A stretch of DNA of 64,000 bases from Hyaloperonospora brassicae (Eukaryota > Oomycota > Peronosporomycetes > Peronosporales > Peronosporaceae). The stretch spans positions 1-64,000 of the forward strand of contig CANTFL010001465.1 of the NCBI GenBank assembly GCA_947650285.1, read 5' to 3'. Positions 9,777 to 21,655 of the stretch are shown piece by piece. Under the pieces are notes generated by a model. The model made no database searches, was not told the DNA's origin, and saw nothing but the letters and a program-made list of their open reading frames with translations. How positions within the stretch are numbered: the first letter of the stretch is position 1; every line of letters starts with the position of its first letter. Position numbers and translations under genes: made by a program.

Positions 9777-9782
9777 TTTTTT
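9742..9782 (-). promoter_or_regulatory. Relic of the gag/pro frameshift signal in the older copy
   Basis: On the element strand a run of six A followed by T (A AAA AAT) is followed after 7 nt by a stem, 9760-9768 with 9741-9749. One pair that is C-G in the young copy is T-A here. A TAG lies at the matching place in the loop-side arm. Confidence 0.7.
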
Positions 9783-10875
9783 GATGGTCCACCTCGCTGT
9801 TGTGACTTCGCAACAGCAACGGACCCTCTCCCTCCAGATATTCTTGCTGGTGGGTAAATACTGCGCTCAGCACCGCGAGTTTCTGATCGGAAACACTGCA
9901 TTCGTATGCATAATGTCCCAACTTGTGACAGCTATGGCATCTCACCATTCGCTTGTCGTTCATAGAGCAAGGTTTCTCGCCCTCGACTCGCCAGAGGTCC
10001 ATTGGTTCTGGGCCTCCGACTGCTAATCGTCTCTATGGACGATGCGGGGTCAACGTAGTGTGAGCCTGTCTCACGCTATAATCTTCCTGCTCCGCAGCGA
10101 AAATTGCTTCAGAGAGCGTCTTTAGCTCTCCGCGGAACAGGTGGTCCTTGACGGGACCATCGAACAGCCCTTGAATGAATATTTTGATCAACACAAATTC
10201 ACTCACGGGGTTCACTACCATGCAGCTTGCAAGGTAGCGTACGTGCTGAGCGTAAGCGTGAACCTTACGCTTACCCTTTTAGATTCCGAGGAGTTCAGAT
10301 AGTGTTCTGAACTCTGCCTTAGGAGGCTCAAACGTCTCGCTGAGCAGGGTCTTGAAGATCCTCAACGACCCAAACACGTTTGGGTCGTGCAACTTGAGAT
10401 TCAGGGCCCAATTCCTGGCGTCCCCTCCCAAGTACGACTGAGCGAATGCAACTTGCATTCGCTCATCGTCGATGTGACGGGCCTCGATGGTATCGTCGAC
10501 TTCGACGAACCATCAAAACAGGGAGTCTTCCTCGACTCCGTGATACTTGGAGATCTCTAGCTTTAGAGATCCCAGTCGACGCTCCTGTGTTGACTGCGCG
10601 GACTGGGAATGTCTCAGTTCTTCGTTCCGCTGGTGATCTTGTTGTTGCAACAAGGTCACCTGCACTCGCGACTCATCAAGTTCTCGTTGCAAGAACTTTC
10701 TAATGACGACATGTTGCTGGTCCCTATCCCTTGAGGTTAGCATGGCCCAGACAGCTTCTTCGCCAACGGTCGAACTCATTCGTTCGATCGCACCCCATTC
10801 GATGTCGCTCAAATAGGAGTAGCTTTCACTGGTTCCGTGAAATCTGTCGCCGTCTACATCGTCCAACATGTCCAT
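9742..10875 (-). pseudogene. Degraded gag of the older Gypsy copy
   Basis: Pieces at 10513-10875 (starting from an ATG, with SDIEWGAIERMSS matching the young gag N-terminus), 10033-10221 and 9742-10002. The last keeps a zinc knuckle CHSCHKLGHYAYEC (CX2CX4HX4C). Stops and frame changes separate them. Confidence 0.85.
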
Positions 10876-10925
10876 GTTGGGCGATGCGAGTGTGGTATTT
10901 GGACGGACTACGAAGTGCTACCAGG

Positions 10926-11367
10926 TGTAACGGGGCACCGACAACTTCGTACTGGTCAACCAGTACGGAGTTTACTATCACTGACTGTAGTGATAGTCAG
11001 TGCCCAGCTTGGTGTAGAACTACACAGAGGAAGGTAGAACGACTAAGGTGAAAGTTTCTAGTCGTAGAAAAAGTAAAAATGTTATTTAATATAACTAAGT
11101 ACTACCACTCGTGTATCTCTATTTGTCCTGACTTAATTATACTAATATAACCAAATGTATGGTGACGTCTACTCACCACCCATTGCGCGCGTCTAGCAGC
11201 GATTGGTGGGTTGATATCATCACGATATCAACCAATGAGTAGACCCTTCGGTCACCTCAACAATATCATCATGCTCTGTGATATTGTTGAAAGAATATTC
11301 ATCGTAGTATTCTTTATTGTCATTTTATCCTTAGTGACAATATCATGTAACTGGCTACCCCGTTACA
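10926..11367 (-). repeat. 5' LTR of the older Gypsy copy (442 bp)
   Basis: It runs from TGTAACGGGG at 10926 to CCCCGTTACA at 11367. It is clearly related to the solo LTR at 51014-51453 and shares a conserved core, CATTGCGCGCGTCTAGCAGC, with it and with 62402-62847. It is longer than, and outside its ends mostly unlike, the LTR of the young copy. Many perfect short hairpins, for example around 10958-10975 and 11212-11236. Confidence 0.9.
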
Positions 11368-14300
11368 GGTCTTCACAGCACAAAATTGCATCTTCGACAC
11401 AGCTATAGCTCGAATATGTTTTACTTTTGATCATGAATTGGTATGGGCCACTCATATGTCTTCACAAAAAGCGTATTACAAAAATTGAAAGTTACAAGTG
11501 CGTCAAGTGACTGCGAAGTTGGTGATCTATATTTGAAAGGATTCAAGCCACTGTTGTGCACGTTTATCAACAATAGAAGAGCGCCGACCGTTCGAGTTGG
11601 CGTGACGATGTGTCGTCTTTCGCGTTTCTCGATCGCATCAAGGTGTGTGCAGAGATGTCGCATACAAGGTGTGGGCAACGATCTACCATCAGGACCGGGT
11701 GCAACCCACCGCCTCTACGCTAAATGGATCACCCACTCCATGCGGCATCGAGGCCAGGTGGGATGATTGTAAAAAATGGTTTGACCGTATCTTCGCACGG
11801 ATGCTTGAGCGTCTGCCGTAAAAGTTTATCTACCGCAACAAGTAGAACAAGGGACTAATACACACCAACGTTCAAACTATACTACCTACTTGCCTTCAGT
11901 CAAAGCCCAAGAGTTTAGGGGTGCCAGCAAGACCGCGCTTTAATGCCTGTTGATGCCATTTGTAGTAGTGTCAAATTGACTACGACACAATTACGCCTGC
12001 TGAATGGACTCGATTCAAATCGAGGCGGAGAGCGCATTTCGGGGTGCACCATGCTGTGTCGGGGCTTTCTTTGTGCCGGATCAAAGCGCGAGGAGGTAGG
12101 TAGGATAAGTCTGCACTCTAGGACTAATTGCATGCTTCTCCTTGATACGCTGATTGATATACCTCTCCTGCGATAATTGGCCACATGTAGGCTGCATCAC
12201 AGCGCAGAGGTCATCGGAAATGATCGCATGTCACAAGTGTCCATTGTAGCCTCAAAGTAGCTGTTCAAGTGTCGCGCTCTTCTTGTCGCTCACCGGTAGT
12301 TCCCTGGTTGTTCGCTCTCTCTTCGATGTCACTATCGCATCTTGCACTCAGTCATATGTGACTGTCTGTTACCAACACAGCCGTATTCAAACAAGGACTG
12401 GGGCTAGCACATCGTGAATCTCTATAGCCTGACATCAACGACAATCAGTTATTTCGCTCTAGGGGAATGGGTAATTGGAATCGAGTAGCCACTATCTCGG
12501 CACTTCCATGCCGCAACAGCAGAAAGGAAGTACGTTGGCCCACGTGCTCTTAGGCAAACAACCTCTGGATTTTGGATCGCGAATGCAGCACTTTGACCGC
12601 GCAGAGATTGGCCAAGATCCGACCTACCACCATTCAAACTGTGCTGCCACCCACCACAAAGCCAATAAGCGCGGCTAGAGATTCGCAATTTGATAAACGC
12701 GCTATGATTAGACATTTGCGTCGGAGTAGACTCTGACAAGCCTGAACTCTGCCGCCACCTTTTGCAACTGATCAGCCTACTCCTAAAAGCATCGCTACGG
12801 GCAGCATTAGAGGCGTCATGTGGGTGGAGCTGGGTCGCGTTCTGCCGTGTTGTCGTGTCCTATGTCCAAAAGATCTGGTAAAGATGATGTTGTTGCTTGT
12901 ATCTGTACAGACGCTGTAGATTCACGATTATCAGATTGGAGATTAATGAATACGACATCGTGAGCGAGGTATGAGCAAGACAAAAACAGATATATACGAG
13001 AGGGGATAAGGTGCTCATTATGCTGCATGTTGTCACCGTAAATCGTATGTACCACTGCGTGCGTCTCTTAAGTCGACGTACAAAAGCAATTGGATTCATC
13101 CTACCAACATTTAGTAATAAGCGGTTTCTTGTTAATTAGTCGGAACGCACCATCAGTATGTGCACTTTGTATCTTTATATTTCACGATGTATTACGTCGC
13201 GAGTGAGAATCCTTGTGACATAAAAGTAGGTTGAGCTATTTACCGCTCGCCTTTTTGCTGTGGACGCTTGATATTGCTTACTTTTCGGTAACACGATAGA
13301 CGCTCATAGCGTAAACAATACTGATGTTGTCCATTTCTTATTATTTGTAGTACAAGCAAAAGCTCGAATCTACTACCAAGGAGACGCAATACTAAGTGTT
13401 TTGGGGACTGCACTTCGAAAAGGCAATATGAGACATCACAAACCAGTCAGTACGATACATTTGGCAAACTGCATGTAATCGCATTCACAAGACATTTCAA
13501 ATGTTGTGGATAACAAGTGCGCGTCTATATACATGTTGGTTTATTATGCATTGACGCTCATCTACATACCGACGGCCTCTTTTGTCCTGTTTCTAGAGTC
13601 ATTCAGGTCTATGCCCAGCATGATGGTAGTCTCGCTACTCCCAATATTACGAAAAATATATACATAAGCACATGCAACAGCACCAACACACCGATGCTAG
13701 TTTCTCCAGAAAAAGATTTGATTCAGTCGCTTGCCTTTGCGTAGTCTCCAGATGTCTTGGTTCGTACCTTTAACGTCTAACACAGCACAGTTTACGCTCC
13801 ATTTACATACGGCGCTGTCTCATTTTATTCTTGCATCACGTTACACCACTAAGACATCTACATATTAACATCAGCACATCTTATAAGTGGATGAAAGGGT
13901 TAGAAAAATCAACGTAGCAGGCACATCAGGAAGACATTTCCATTATAGGACTACGTTCAAAGTGCCTGCGAACCTTCTCCTTCTTGCAAATGGATTGGTG
14001 ACAAACGCGAGTATGGTTAATTTTTTAATAATAACATGTGAGAGGGAACAAAGGAATATGTACATGTACATGCATGAGTTAAGGTTGTGTACATTCAGTC
14101 GTATAGTATACACCTCTGACACATTTTATTTATTATCGAATAATTTGCGTATTTTTACTAGTTTTCCGTCTTGTGGCGCATTTTTTTATTTTGATTAGCG
14201 CGACTTTTTTGTAGTTAAATTTAGCGCTCTTTCTATTCTCTTAATTTGTTATATTTACTGCTTAGTGCACTTTTATTTTTACATCCTGTGGCGGAGTTTT

Positions 14301-16677
14301 TCATTGTTGTGAATTGATTGATGCATTAATGCTTTTCCCTTCTTCAAATACCTGTAATGAAATGTTGTGCCTGTTCCGGGTTAAGCTGTCACGAGTCTAG
14401 CCGGATATGAGTGCTGCACGGTATTTTACATTGCCACAGCGCTTAGTTGCGTTTTAAACGATGTAAGGCCACTGCAACCGGAAGTTCAAGATATGACAGG
14501 TCGCCTGTAGCATTGTGAAGACGTATCGTTTGATTACAGGCAACATAAACATACTGTGGTACAAACACACACACGTATAGGAACGACTACAGCCTACGTT
14601 GTGCAGTCCTGCGTCACTGGCTCGCGGGCACACCAGATGTGCGCAATGCCACTACATGCGAGCACCGCCGTTGATGATAGCGTAGTTGAGTTTAGATAAG
14701 GAACGAAGCAAGTCCGAGTGATAGCAGGGGGACCTTAGCAGGCAGCCACAAAATGCAAAGGGCACTTACTCGTACGCCAAACGATAGCGTACATAAAATG
14801 AATCGTTGAAAGTGCTGTGCACCTATGCCACTACAACTTTGCTCATGAGCGACAAGCACATTGGATGCATACTCAGGGCAACATTAGAAGCTCAGAATGC
14901 AGCCTATTGCGCTTCCACGACTAGGCTCATCTTTACCCATAGCTTACTCCTATCGATGCTCAATACCGCATAAATCGACAAGATCAGTGCAAGGATGACT
15001 TGGTTTTCAGCACCATAATGGCCACTACAGCCTTCAGCGAGATTCCCATTGTATCAATTCATCATTCCTTGTCGGTTCATACATTACTAGCTAGTGGTCG
15101 CAATATCGGCAGCAGACATATTTGAAATGCGTTAGTGACGGAGAATCAGATAGGAGCGAAAGAGTTTGATCAACACTAGCCTTGGGAGCGTTCAGTTGAA
15201 CTATGCATTTATCTGTCATCATCTTCTCAAGATCAATCAAAAGCAACGCGCAAGCTCAGTCGGAAGGCAGCAGAAAGTGACTTTATTCTCAGCAGCAACA
15301 AGTAGTCGCCTCAAGGTATACAACATTTCCTTTCCTTCATCACCGCTTTGATCAATCTACTCGAACATCTAAACGTACGGACTCAGGCAGTATGAATACA
15401 ACAGCAGTCCACACGAAGCTATTGCTTCTCGGAAGGTGTCCTAAGTAATGTGTCATCCTCATCCGGTGTTGCAACTCAAGTGTTGCAGCTCGACAAACAA
15501 ATTCTAGCAGCGGCATCTCGATATACACATATGATTGGATCGATCAAACTAGCACCGACGTCCTGGCAAAAGAACGAAGGGTCTTTCGGCTGTACTCAGC
15601 GTCGCTCGTATGGGGAAAGAAGCTTGTCCTATCATCTCGATCTCGTGTGAACAGTTGGTGGAAATATGAGTACTGCAGATGGCAAAGAGCAACAGAGGTC
15701 TATGGCATCGACGAGAGAAAACCATCCTCAGCCAGTCGTTTGCGGTTGCATCCGATAAGTACGAGTTTGATTCGATACGACTTGATTGTTCTGTCCGTGA
15801 TGGTACTCGGCATCAAAAGCGGTACCGGTCTGACTACGGTGTAATGTTCGGTTTACGCAACGATAACCAGAGGACACACCTAATCATAGCACGAACAACG
15901 GGCACTTGCGCTACCCGCATGTTGCGTGAATCTGACTTGAGCTAGTGCGCACACCATCTCCCTCAGCATGCACGCTATTTTCTACGAAGCTGCGGTTCCT
16001 GCACGCCGTGCTTGTCTCAATATCGGATCCTTGTCACTCGGCGCCCTTGAGGACCGCTTTATGAAGAAAAGGGTATCAACTTCATCATGCAACGCAAGAT
16101 TTACGAGACGATAGCTCGATAGGACCCAACACAATTATCTGGTCAGGCTATCCGCTCGATCATATTGCGTTCCGTGACCCTTAGGTCGCAAGAGTGCCTT
16201 GCGTTGTTACTCCTCCTGATTTACCTTGTGCGTTCTGATGCCGAGGGGCAAAGCTTTCGGCTATGTTGCAATAGGTGAAGGTCCTGTGGGCAGCTTGCCA
16301 GGGCTTAAGCGGTATGTGGAGAGCTAGAGATTTCGAGTACGTCAATGCGGGCTCGACGGAGGTGTTCCGCTCTACGCGGTCGGTCGGTCGGTCGGTCGTT
16401 CGTCCCAGTAAGCAATTGAGGTCTTGCCTCGCTTGTCTACATGATGGTGGTAGAGCAACTGCAACGCCCATCGACATCTCCGAATTCGTCGTTGATTGAC
16501 CTATTGTCGTCGATGCAGTCCTGCACATGTGCACATCGACACTCGAAACGAAGCTCTCGCGTCGTTTTATTCCTTGCGCGTCTCAAGTGAACTTGGCACT
16601 TTTGCCACGATCTCTCCTGACTCTTTTACCGACATCGCCAGACAACTGCGGTTTGCTATTGACTGTACCGGACATAA
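11368..16677. other. Long intergenic stretch with no supported gene
   Basis: AT-rich in parts (about 13100-14400). Open frames are short, lack recognisable domains and show no exon pattern I could join. A (GGTC)n microsatellite lies at about 16377-16401. Decayed transposon sequence is likely, but I could not align any of it to the elements in this window. Confidence 0.6.
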
Positions 16678-18616
16678 TTATTGCATTTTGCACGAGTTGT
16701 CAGCTTCCTCTGGTTTCGGACAACTGTCGGCATCGGGCTTTTCATCATCATTCACAACTGCTAGGCCAAGAGCCCCAACCTTTCGCAAGCTCTTTTGCGT
16801 ATCTCCGTCACCTTCTTTCGGGACAAAATCTGAATCGCGGCTCACTGGATTTGGCACCACTCTTGCCTTCCCACTACTACTTCCAGAAGACTGGCAACTA
16901 CAGCGGAAGCTGTTCGCCACACCAGCAAAGAAGCAGTGGTTGCAAAGGTCGCAATGCTGATTCCGGTGGTCGCCACACCGGCGACACTTGGCACAATGGC
17001 GGCGCGGTTTCTTGGCGTCAGTACATAATCGGTTATTGCACCACGAGTACGTAAAGTGAGCGCCACAATGCGGGCAGGCAAACCCGTTCTCAACGGTATG
17101 CTTTACTTGCACGACTCCACCGCCTCCGTCGCAGCACTTGTAGCTAACCGTCGAGTTCAGCAGCTCTTGCATATCTTTGATCTTAGACATACACTGCATC
17201 AAGCATACATCGGTCACCACCACCTGCGTATCGATACCTTCACGCAGCATCGGCACGAACGGGTTTGCACAGCCCACACACTTGCACCGCGTGCCGCACA
17301 CAGCTCCCGCCTTCACGCACGCACAACGAGCGTTGCGGCATTTGCCAGTACATTTACAGCGGACCGTGTCATCTTTTCGATCTGTCCGAAACGTCCCGGA
17401 AGAAGCTGCCATACCATCCTGTTGCAGCTGTGTTGAGTCCGATTCCAGAGCAGCTACGGTTGTCTGATGCAAAAACCTTTTGAATGGGCGGCGCCCTGAT
17501 GGTTCCAGTACCTTCTTTGTGACCTGTGTCAGCTCCTTATCCACTTTGACGCTGCTGCATGTGGGTTCTCGCGACTTCAATGGAGCAGTCGTCGAGATTG
17601 GAGTGCTGTACTGAACGTATTCTGGAGACAGGAGCGCCTTTCGTTTGTTATTCTCATCCATCATGTTCTTCGCTGTAAGACGGGCTTTTTGCTGCTTTTC
17701 AGCCGACTCCGGTGCTACCGCACATCCAAGTGGAAGTTTGTTGCCCGTGATAGTGCTGGTACTCAAGCTTGCTCCAGGGTCAGCATGTGGTCCATGCTGA
17801 GGGATGGCTCGCCATTTTGCTGGTTCCTTTTGATTCTTGTCGGAACACGACTCATTGTACGCTTTCCAATCAATAATTTCACACGACGGCACCCTAGGCG
17901 AGGAACGAGCGCATACGGCTATCAGGGAACAACGTACTCATCCATTTAGCAAAAGTTAATGGTGCGCACCGATTCAAACAGCCGCTTGGCGCTGCGTCTA
18001 CTGCAACACTTCCAGCGGACGCTGAGGTAGCGCCAATGCTGAATAAAGCGGCAGGAGAAACGAGACCTGTGAGACTCTCCGTGCTCGTAGAAGGCACAAG
18101 CGTTTGCAGCCAGTTGATGGTTGCAGGCGACATGGACGGACCGTTTAGTAGTCCCACGGGAGATAGGCTGCTCGTCATGTTGCAGTTGCTACTGACTGCT
18201 GTTGGTTGCAGCCTTTCAGACGTGCTGTCCTTCGGCTGTGACTCCTTTTGATCGATGGCCAGACCAGTGCTAACGTTACTCCCGTCCACAGCATTCGGTG
18301 CTTCTTGCAGCTCCTCGTCCTCCTGCTTCTGCCGCTGTTGCATTCCTACAGCCCCTTCGCCATACGCGTCGAGAGACTCCATCAGATCAATCACTTCGCC
18401 AAGTTTAGCGAACGCTCCGTCTCTGTTCTCTTGCAGCGTCACCAGTTTACGCATTCGGTCGTGCTTGAGATGCTGCGGCCGTTGCGCCTGCTCGGGAGCC
18501 ACGAGATCGCTCTCGGACGGGGGCGTCATCAGCGACGTGTCCAGAATACGCAGCACGCGCCCAATTTCGTCCTCCAGGTCTCGACCGCCTCCCAGCGGCT
18601 GCCGCGTTGCGTCCAT
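16678..18616 (-). CDS. CXC (tesmin/TSO1-like) cysteine-rich domain protein, two exons
   Basis: I join 18616-17938 and 17861-16678 across a 76-nt GTACGT...AAAG intron; frames agree and the result is about 620 aa. The start is ATG 18614-18616 (MDATRQPLGG); an upstream in-frame extension exists but looks like 5' UTR. The N-terminal half is Ser/Thr/Gln-rich. Residues about 395-427 hold one CXC motif, CKCTGKCRNARCACVKAG...CKCVGCANP, which binds zinc and DNA in CRC-family regulators. Canonical members have two CXC copies joined by a short hinge; I see one. A second Cys/His-rich region (about 470-530) with paired CxxC motifs resembles a zinc ribbon. It is divergent from the AlaRS gene, 201 bp apart. 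A nuclear DNA-binding role is likely. The intron is inferred; a frameshift is the alternative. Confidence 0.75.
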
Positions 18617-18817
18617 TGCGCCTCTCGTGCTGCGCGCTACGACTGGAAAAGACAAAAGGGGTCGGGCCCGTCTATGTAGGCGCCCACGACCACAGTACTC
18701 AGATGACGTGCGAACAAAAACACGACGCACGGCGGGCGACGAGAGCCAATCAGCTGCTCGACCGCGAGACGAGAGCCAATCACTCGACGGCCACGCGACG
18801 CGGAAGCCGAGGGGCCG
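18617..18817. promoter_or_regulatory. Shared divergent promoter with two CCAAT boxes
   Basis: A 15-bp direct repeat GACGAGAGCCAATCA occurs at 18738-18752 and 18768-18782, placing CCAAT boxes 30 bp apart, 68 and 38 bp upstream of the AlaRS start. The interval serves the CXC gene on one side and AlaRS on the other. Confidence 0.55.
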
Positions 18818-21655
18818 ATGATGATGCTACGACGCCGCCCGTGCGTGCGTCTGCCCAGCAGGTACTCTGCCCGCGCCTCGCACGCGTCGACGTCGGACGA
18901 GATACGCAGCTGCTTCCTGCACTTCTTCGAAGCGCAAGGCCATCGCGTCGTACCCAGCGCGTCGCTCGTCCCACCGGAGAATGACTCGTCGCTGCTGTTT
19001 GTGAATGCCGGGATGGTGCCATTCAAACAGGCGTTCCTCGGTCTCGATGGCGGGGCAGAGGCGCGCGGCTTCTCGAGAGCCACGTCAGCGCAGCGCTGTG
19101 TGCGAGCTGGCGGCAAGCACAATGATCTGGACCAAGTGGGACTTACACGCCGCCACCACACGATGTTTGAGATGTTGGGCAACTTTAGTTTCGGCGATTA
19201 TTTTAAAGAACAGGCAATCGCAATGTGCTGGCGCTTCCTGACTGATGAATTGAGTCTGTCTGCTGACAGGCTGCACGTGACAGTGCTGAAAAGCGATCAC
19301 GAGACCCGCCACCTGTGGAAGCAGATCTCTGGGCTGCCTGACCACAAGATCCGAGAACTGGACGAGCGTGACAATTTTTGGGCAATGGGCGATTTGGGTC
19401 CATGTGGTCCATGCTCAGAGGTGTTTTACGACTTGGGAGATCACATGGACGACCCAGACGAACGCTTTTTGGAGCTATGGAATCTCGTCTTTATGCAGTT
19501 CTTCCGCAGCAAAGGCACAGGCAAGCTGCAAGCGCTTCCTGCGTGTTCTGTCGACACTGGAATGGGCCTTGAGCGTGTGGCATCCGTTCTTCAGGGGGTC
19601 CCTTCTAATTACCACACGGACAGTTTTGTGCCCTTGTTGGAAGAGGTTGCATCGGTGCTGGATGCTCGTCGATTGCCAACTTCGCGCCCATCATTCATAG
19701 CTGCTTTTGAAGAGGAAAACGACCCACGCAAAAATGTGTTCGGCACTGGAAAGGAGATTCAGGCTCTCCGAATCATCAGTGACCACCTTCGCGCAACTTA
19801 TGCACTGCTGCACGATGGCGTCTTTCCGTCAAATGTGGGTCGTGGCTACGTGTTACGGCGTATCATCAGACGAGCTATTCGGCATGCTCAACAGCTCGGT
19901 GTCCATAGTGGCTCGGACGGTACTTTGGCCTCCGTTGCAGTTCCAGTTTGGACAAAAACGTCAGGCTTTCAGCAAATGCGTGCAATCGTGCTGAACGAAG
20001 AGAAAGCATTTGAAAAGATGCTGCACGACAACCAAGGCGTGATCGAGAAAGTATTCTCCAAGTCGGCTGCAACATTGTCGGGCGCCGATGCTTTCCGACT
20101 CTACGACACTTACGGCATCCCACTTGATATCACGCAGGTGTTAGCGGAAGAAAAAGGTCTCACCGTTGACGTCGAGGGATACAAGACGCATGTAAAGAAT
20201 CAGAAACAACGAAGCAGTGACTGCAGTTTGTTCCCTGGGCAACACAGAGAGTCGTCACAGTATGCAAAGCAGTCATCAGCTGGCCCGGTGAAACCTCTGG
20301 TAAGTATATTCGTGGGCTATGAACAACTCAGCGTGTCAGACGCTCGTATACTGGACAGTTGGCCACACTCGGATGACAAGGGGAGAGCGTCGACTGGATT
20401 CAGCGTGATTCTTGACCGCTGTCCATTTTATCCAGAAGGAGGAGGCCAAGCAGGCGATCGCGGACGTCTAGTGATTCATTCTGCGGACGGTACGCACCGG
20501 ATCGGTGTTGTCGTCGAAAACACGACGAATTTGAACGAGGGGGCTATTGCACTGAAGTGCGCGCTGCCAGAGGATATGGCGTTCGCTGATGTTGCAGGTC
20601 TGCTGTTTCCGGCTGATGGTTCAGCGCCCACCGTGGAAGCACATGTGGACTCTAAGTTCCGTTCTGGCTGCGCAGTGCACCACACAGCGACGCACCTGCT
20701 GCAGCGTGCACTTAAGGCCGAGTTGGGTGAGCACGTCACACAGGCTGGCTCGCAAGTTACGAGTGATCGTCTTCGTTTCGATTTTGCTCATTTCGGGGCT
20801 CTTTCTGTTGACGAAATGGCGAGCGTAGAGGCAAGAGTCAATCAGTTTGCAGCTGCTGCGTTGGATGTGAGAACGGTTGAGTTGACGCGAGGAGAAGCTG
20901 AGCGCAGTGGCGCTATTTGCAACTTTGGCGACAAATACGGAGACGTCGTGCGTGTCGTTCACGTAGGCGACGTTGGTGACATTGCAGAAGCTGGCGCGGC
21001 TGAAGGACCTGTATCGAGCGAGTTTTGCGGTGGAACACACGTGTCCAACACGCGTGAGGTGTTTCCCTTCGTCCTGGTAAGCGAGGGGTCAGTTGCTGCT
21101 GGCACGCGACGTGTGGAGGCTGTGGCAGGATTCGCCGGTGCAATACACTTACAGGCAAAAGCGCAGACGCTGAGGGAGGTAGCAGACCATTTGTCGACGA
21201 CGCCTGCGAAGGTTGTGGAGCGCGTCACCAAGATGCAGAAACAGGTGAAGCAGCTCGAGAGTCGGGCTCAAGCTCTCGGCGACGCTTTGGCCACGCTTCC
21301 ATCAACGCCTTTTGTAGAAGGACCTCTATTCGGAACTGCGGGCGCTCCTCAAGTAGCGCTGCATGTCTTGGATGTCGCTGGAGTCGGCGATGTCTCCAAG
21401 ATACTCAAACGCCGAGCTGAGTTTCTGGCCAAGCAAACTGCGCCTGACATGGTGCTGCTCCTGAAGCTTGGCTCGCAGATCGCGTGCTCCACCAGCGCTG
21501 CGTCAAAAGTACATGCTGGTGAGGTGCTACAGCAGCTGGTGAAGCCATTGGGCGGTCGCGGAGGTGGCAACGCCCGCTTTGCACAAGGCTCCGTGCCTGC
21601 CGAGCTCGTCCCGCTCGAGATTGCTCGTCGTGTGCTGAATAAAGCGGACGAATAG
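18818..21655 (+). CDS. Alanyl-tRNA synthetase, probably mitochondrial or dual-targeted
   Basis: A single 945-codon exon. It charges tRNA(Ala) with alanine. The class II catalytic domain is at the N-terminus (EIRSCFLHFFEAQGHRVVPS, LFVNAGMVPFKQAFLG, RCVRAGGKHNDLDQVG, HHTMFEMLGNFSFGDYF). The editing domain has the metal-binding HHTATH near residue 621 and FCGGTH near 737, so proofreading of mischarged tRNA is expected. A C-terminal coiled-coil and DHHA1-like region ends in GGRGGGNARFAQG. The start has three ATG in a row and an Arg-rich, acid-free leader of about 25 residues that looks like a mitochondrial presequence. In many eukaryotes one gene makes both cytosolic and mitochondrial forms; a second gene elsewhere cannot be excluded. 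Confidence 0.95.
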   Translation: MMMLRRRPCVRLPSRYSARASHASTSDEIRSCFLHFFEAQGHRVVPSASLVPPENDSSLLFVNAGMVPFKQAFLGLDGGAEARGFSRATSAQRCVRAGGKHNDLDQVGLTRRHHTMFEMLGNFSFGDYFKEQAIAMCWRFLTDELSLSADRLHVTVLKSDHETRHLWKQISGLPDHKIRELDERDNFWAMGDLGPCGPCSEVFYDLGDHMDDPDERFLELWNLVFMQFFRSKGTGKLQALPACSVDTGMGLERVASVLQGVPSNYHTDSFVPLLEEVASVLDARRLPTSRPSFIAAFEEENDPRKNVFGTGKEIQALRIISDHLRATYALLHDGVFPSNVGRGYVLRRIIRRAIRHAQQLGVHSGSDGTLASVAVPVWTKTSGFQQMRAIVLNEEKAFEKMLHDNQGVIEKVFSKSAATLSGADAFRLYDTYGIPLDITQVLAEEKGLTVDVEGYKTHVKNQKQRSSDCSLFPGQHRESSQYAKQSSAGPVKPLVSIFVGYEQLSVSDARILDSWPHSDDKGRASTGFSVILDRCPFYPEGGGQAGDRGRLVIHSADGTHRIGVVVENTTNLNEGAIALKCALPEDMAFADVAGLLFPADGSAPTVEAHVDSKFRSGCAVHHTATHLLQRALKAELGEHVTQAGSQVTSDRLRFDFAHFGALSVDEMASVEARVNQFAAAALDVRTVELTRGEAERSGAICNFGDKYGDVVRVVHVGDVGDIAEAGAAEGPVSSEFCGGTHVSNTREVFPFVLVSEGSVAAGTRRVEAVAGFAGAIHLQAKAQTLREVADHLSTTPAKVVERVTKMQKQVKQLESRAQALGDALATLPSTPFVEGPLFGTAGAPQVALHVLDVAGVGDVSKILKRRAEFLAKQTAPDMVLLLKLGSQIACSTSAASKVHAGEVLQQLVKPLGGRGGGNARFAQGSVPAELVPLEIARRVLNKADE

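Larger units (their letters stand above)
7676..11367 (-). mobile_element. Older, degraded Gypsy element (5' part), target of the young insertion
   Basis: It is on the same strand and of the same general family as the young element. 5' LTR 10926-11367, PBS 10909-10925, gag remnants to about 9742, protease remnants 9120-9776, RT to the start of RNase H 7676-9150. Everything downstream of the RNase H start lies left of the young element, outside the window. Several frameshifts and stops break it. Confidence 0.92.

Noticed and set aside
12010..12032. tRNA-like T-arm sequence (CGATTCAAATCG)
   Set aside because: No acceptor stem, D-arm or anticodon arm could be folded around it.
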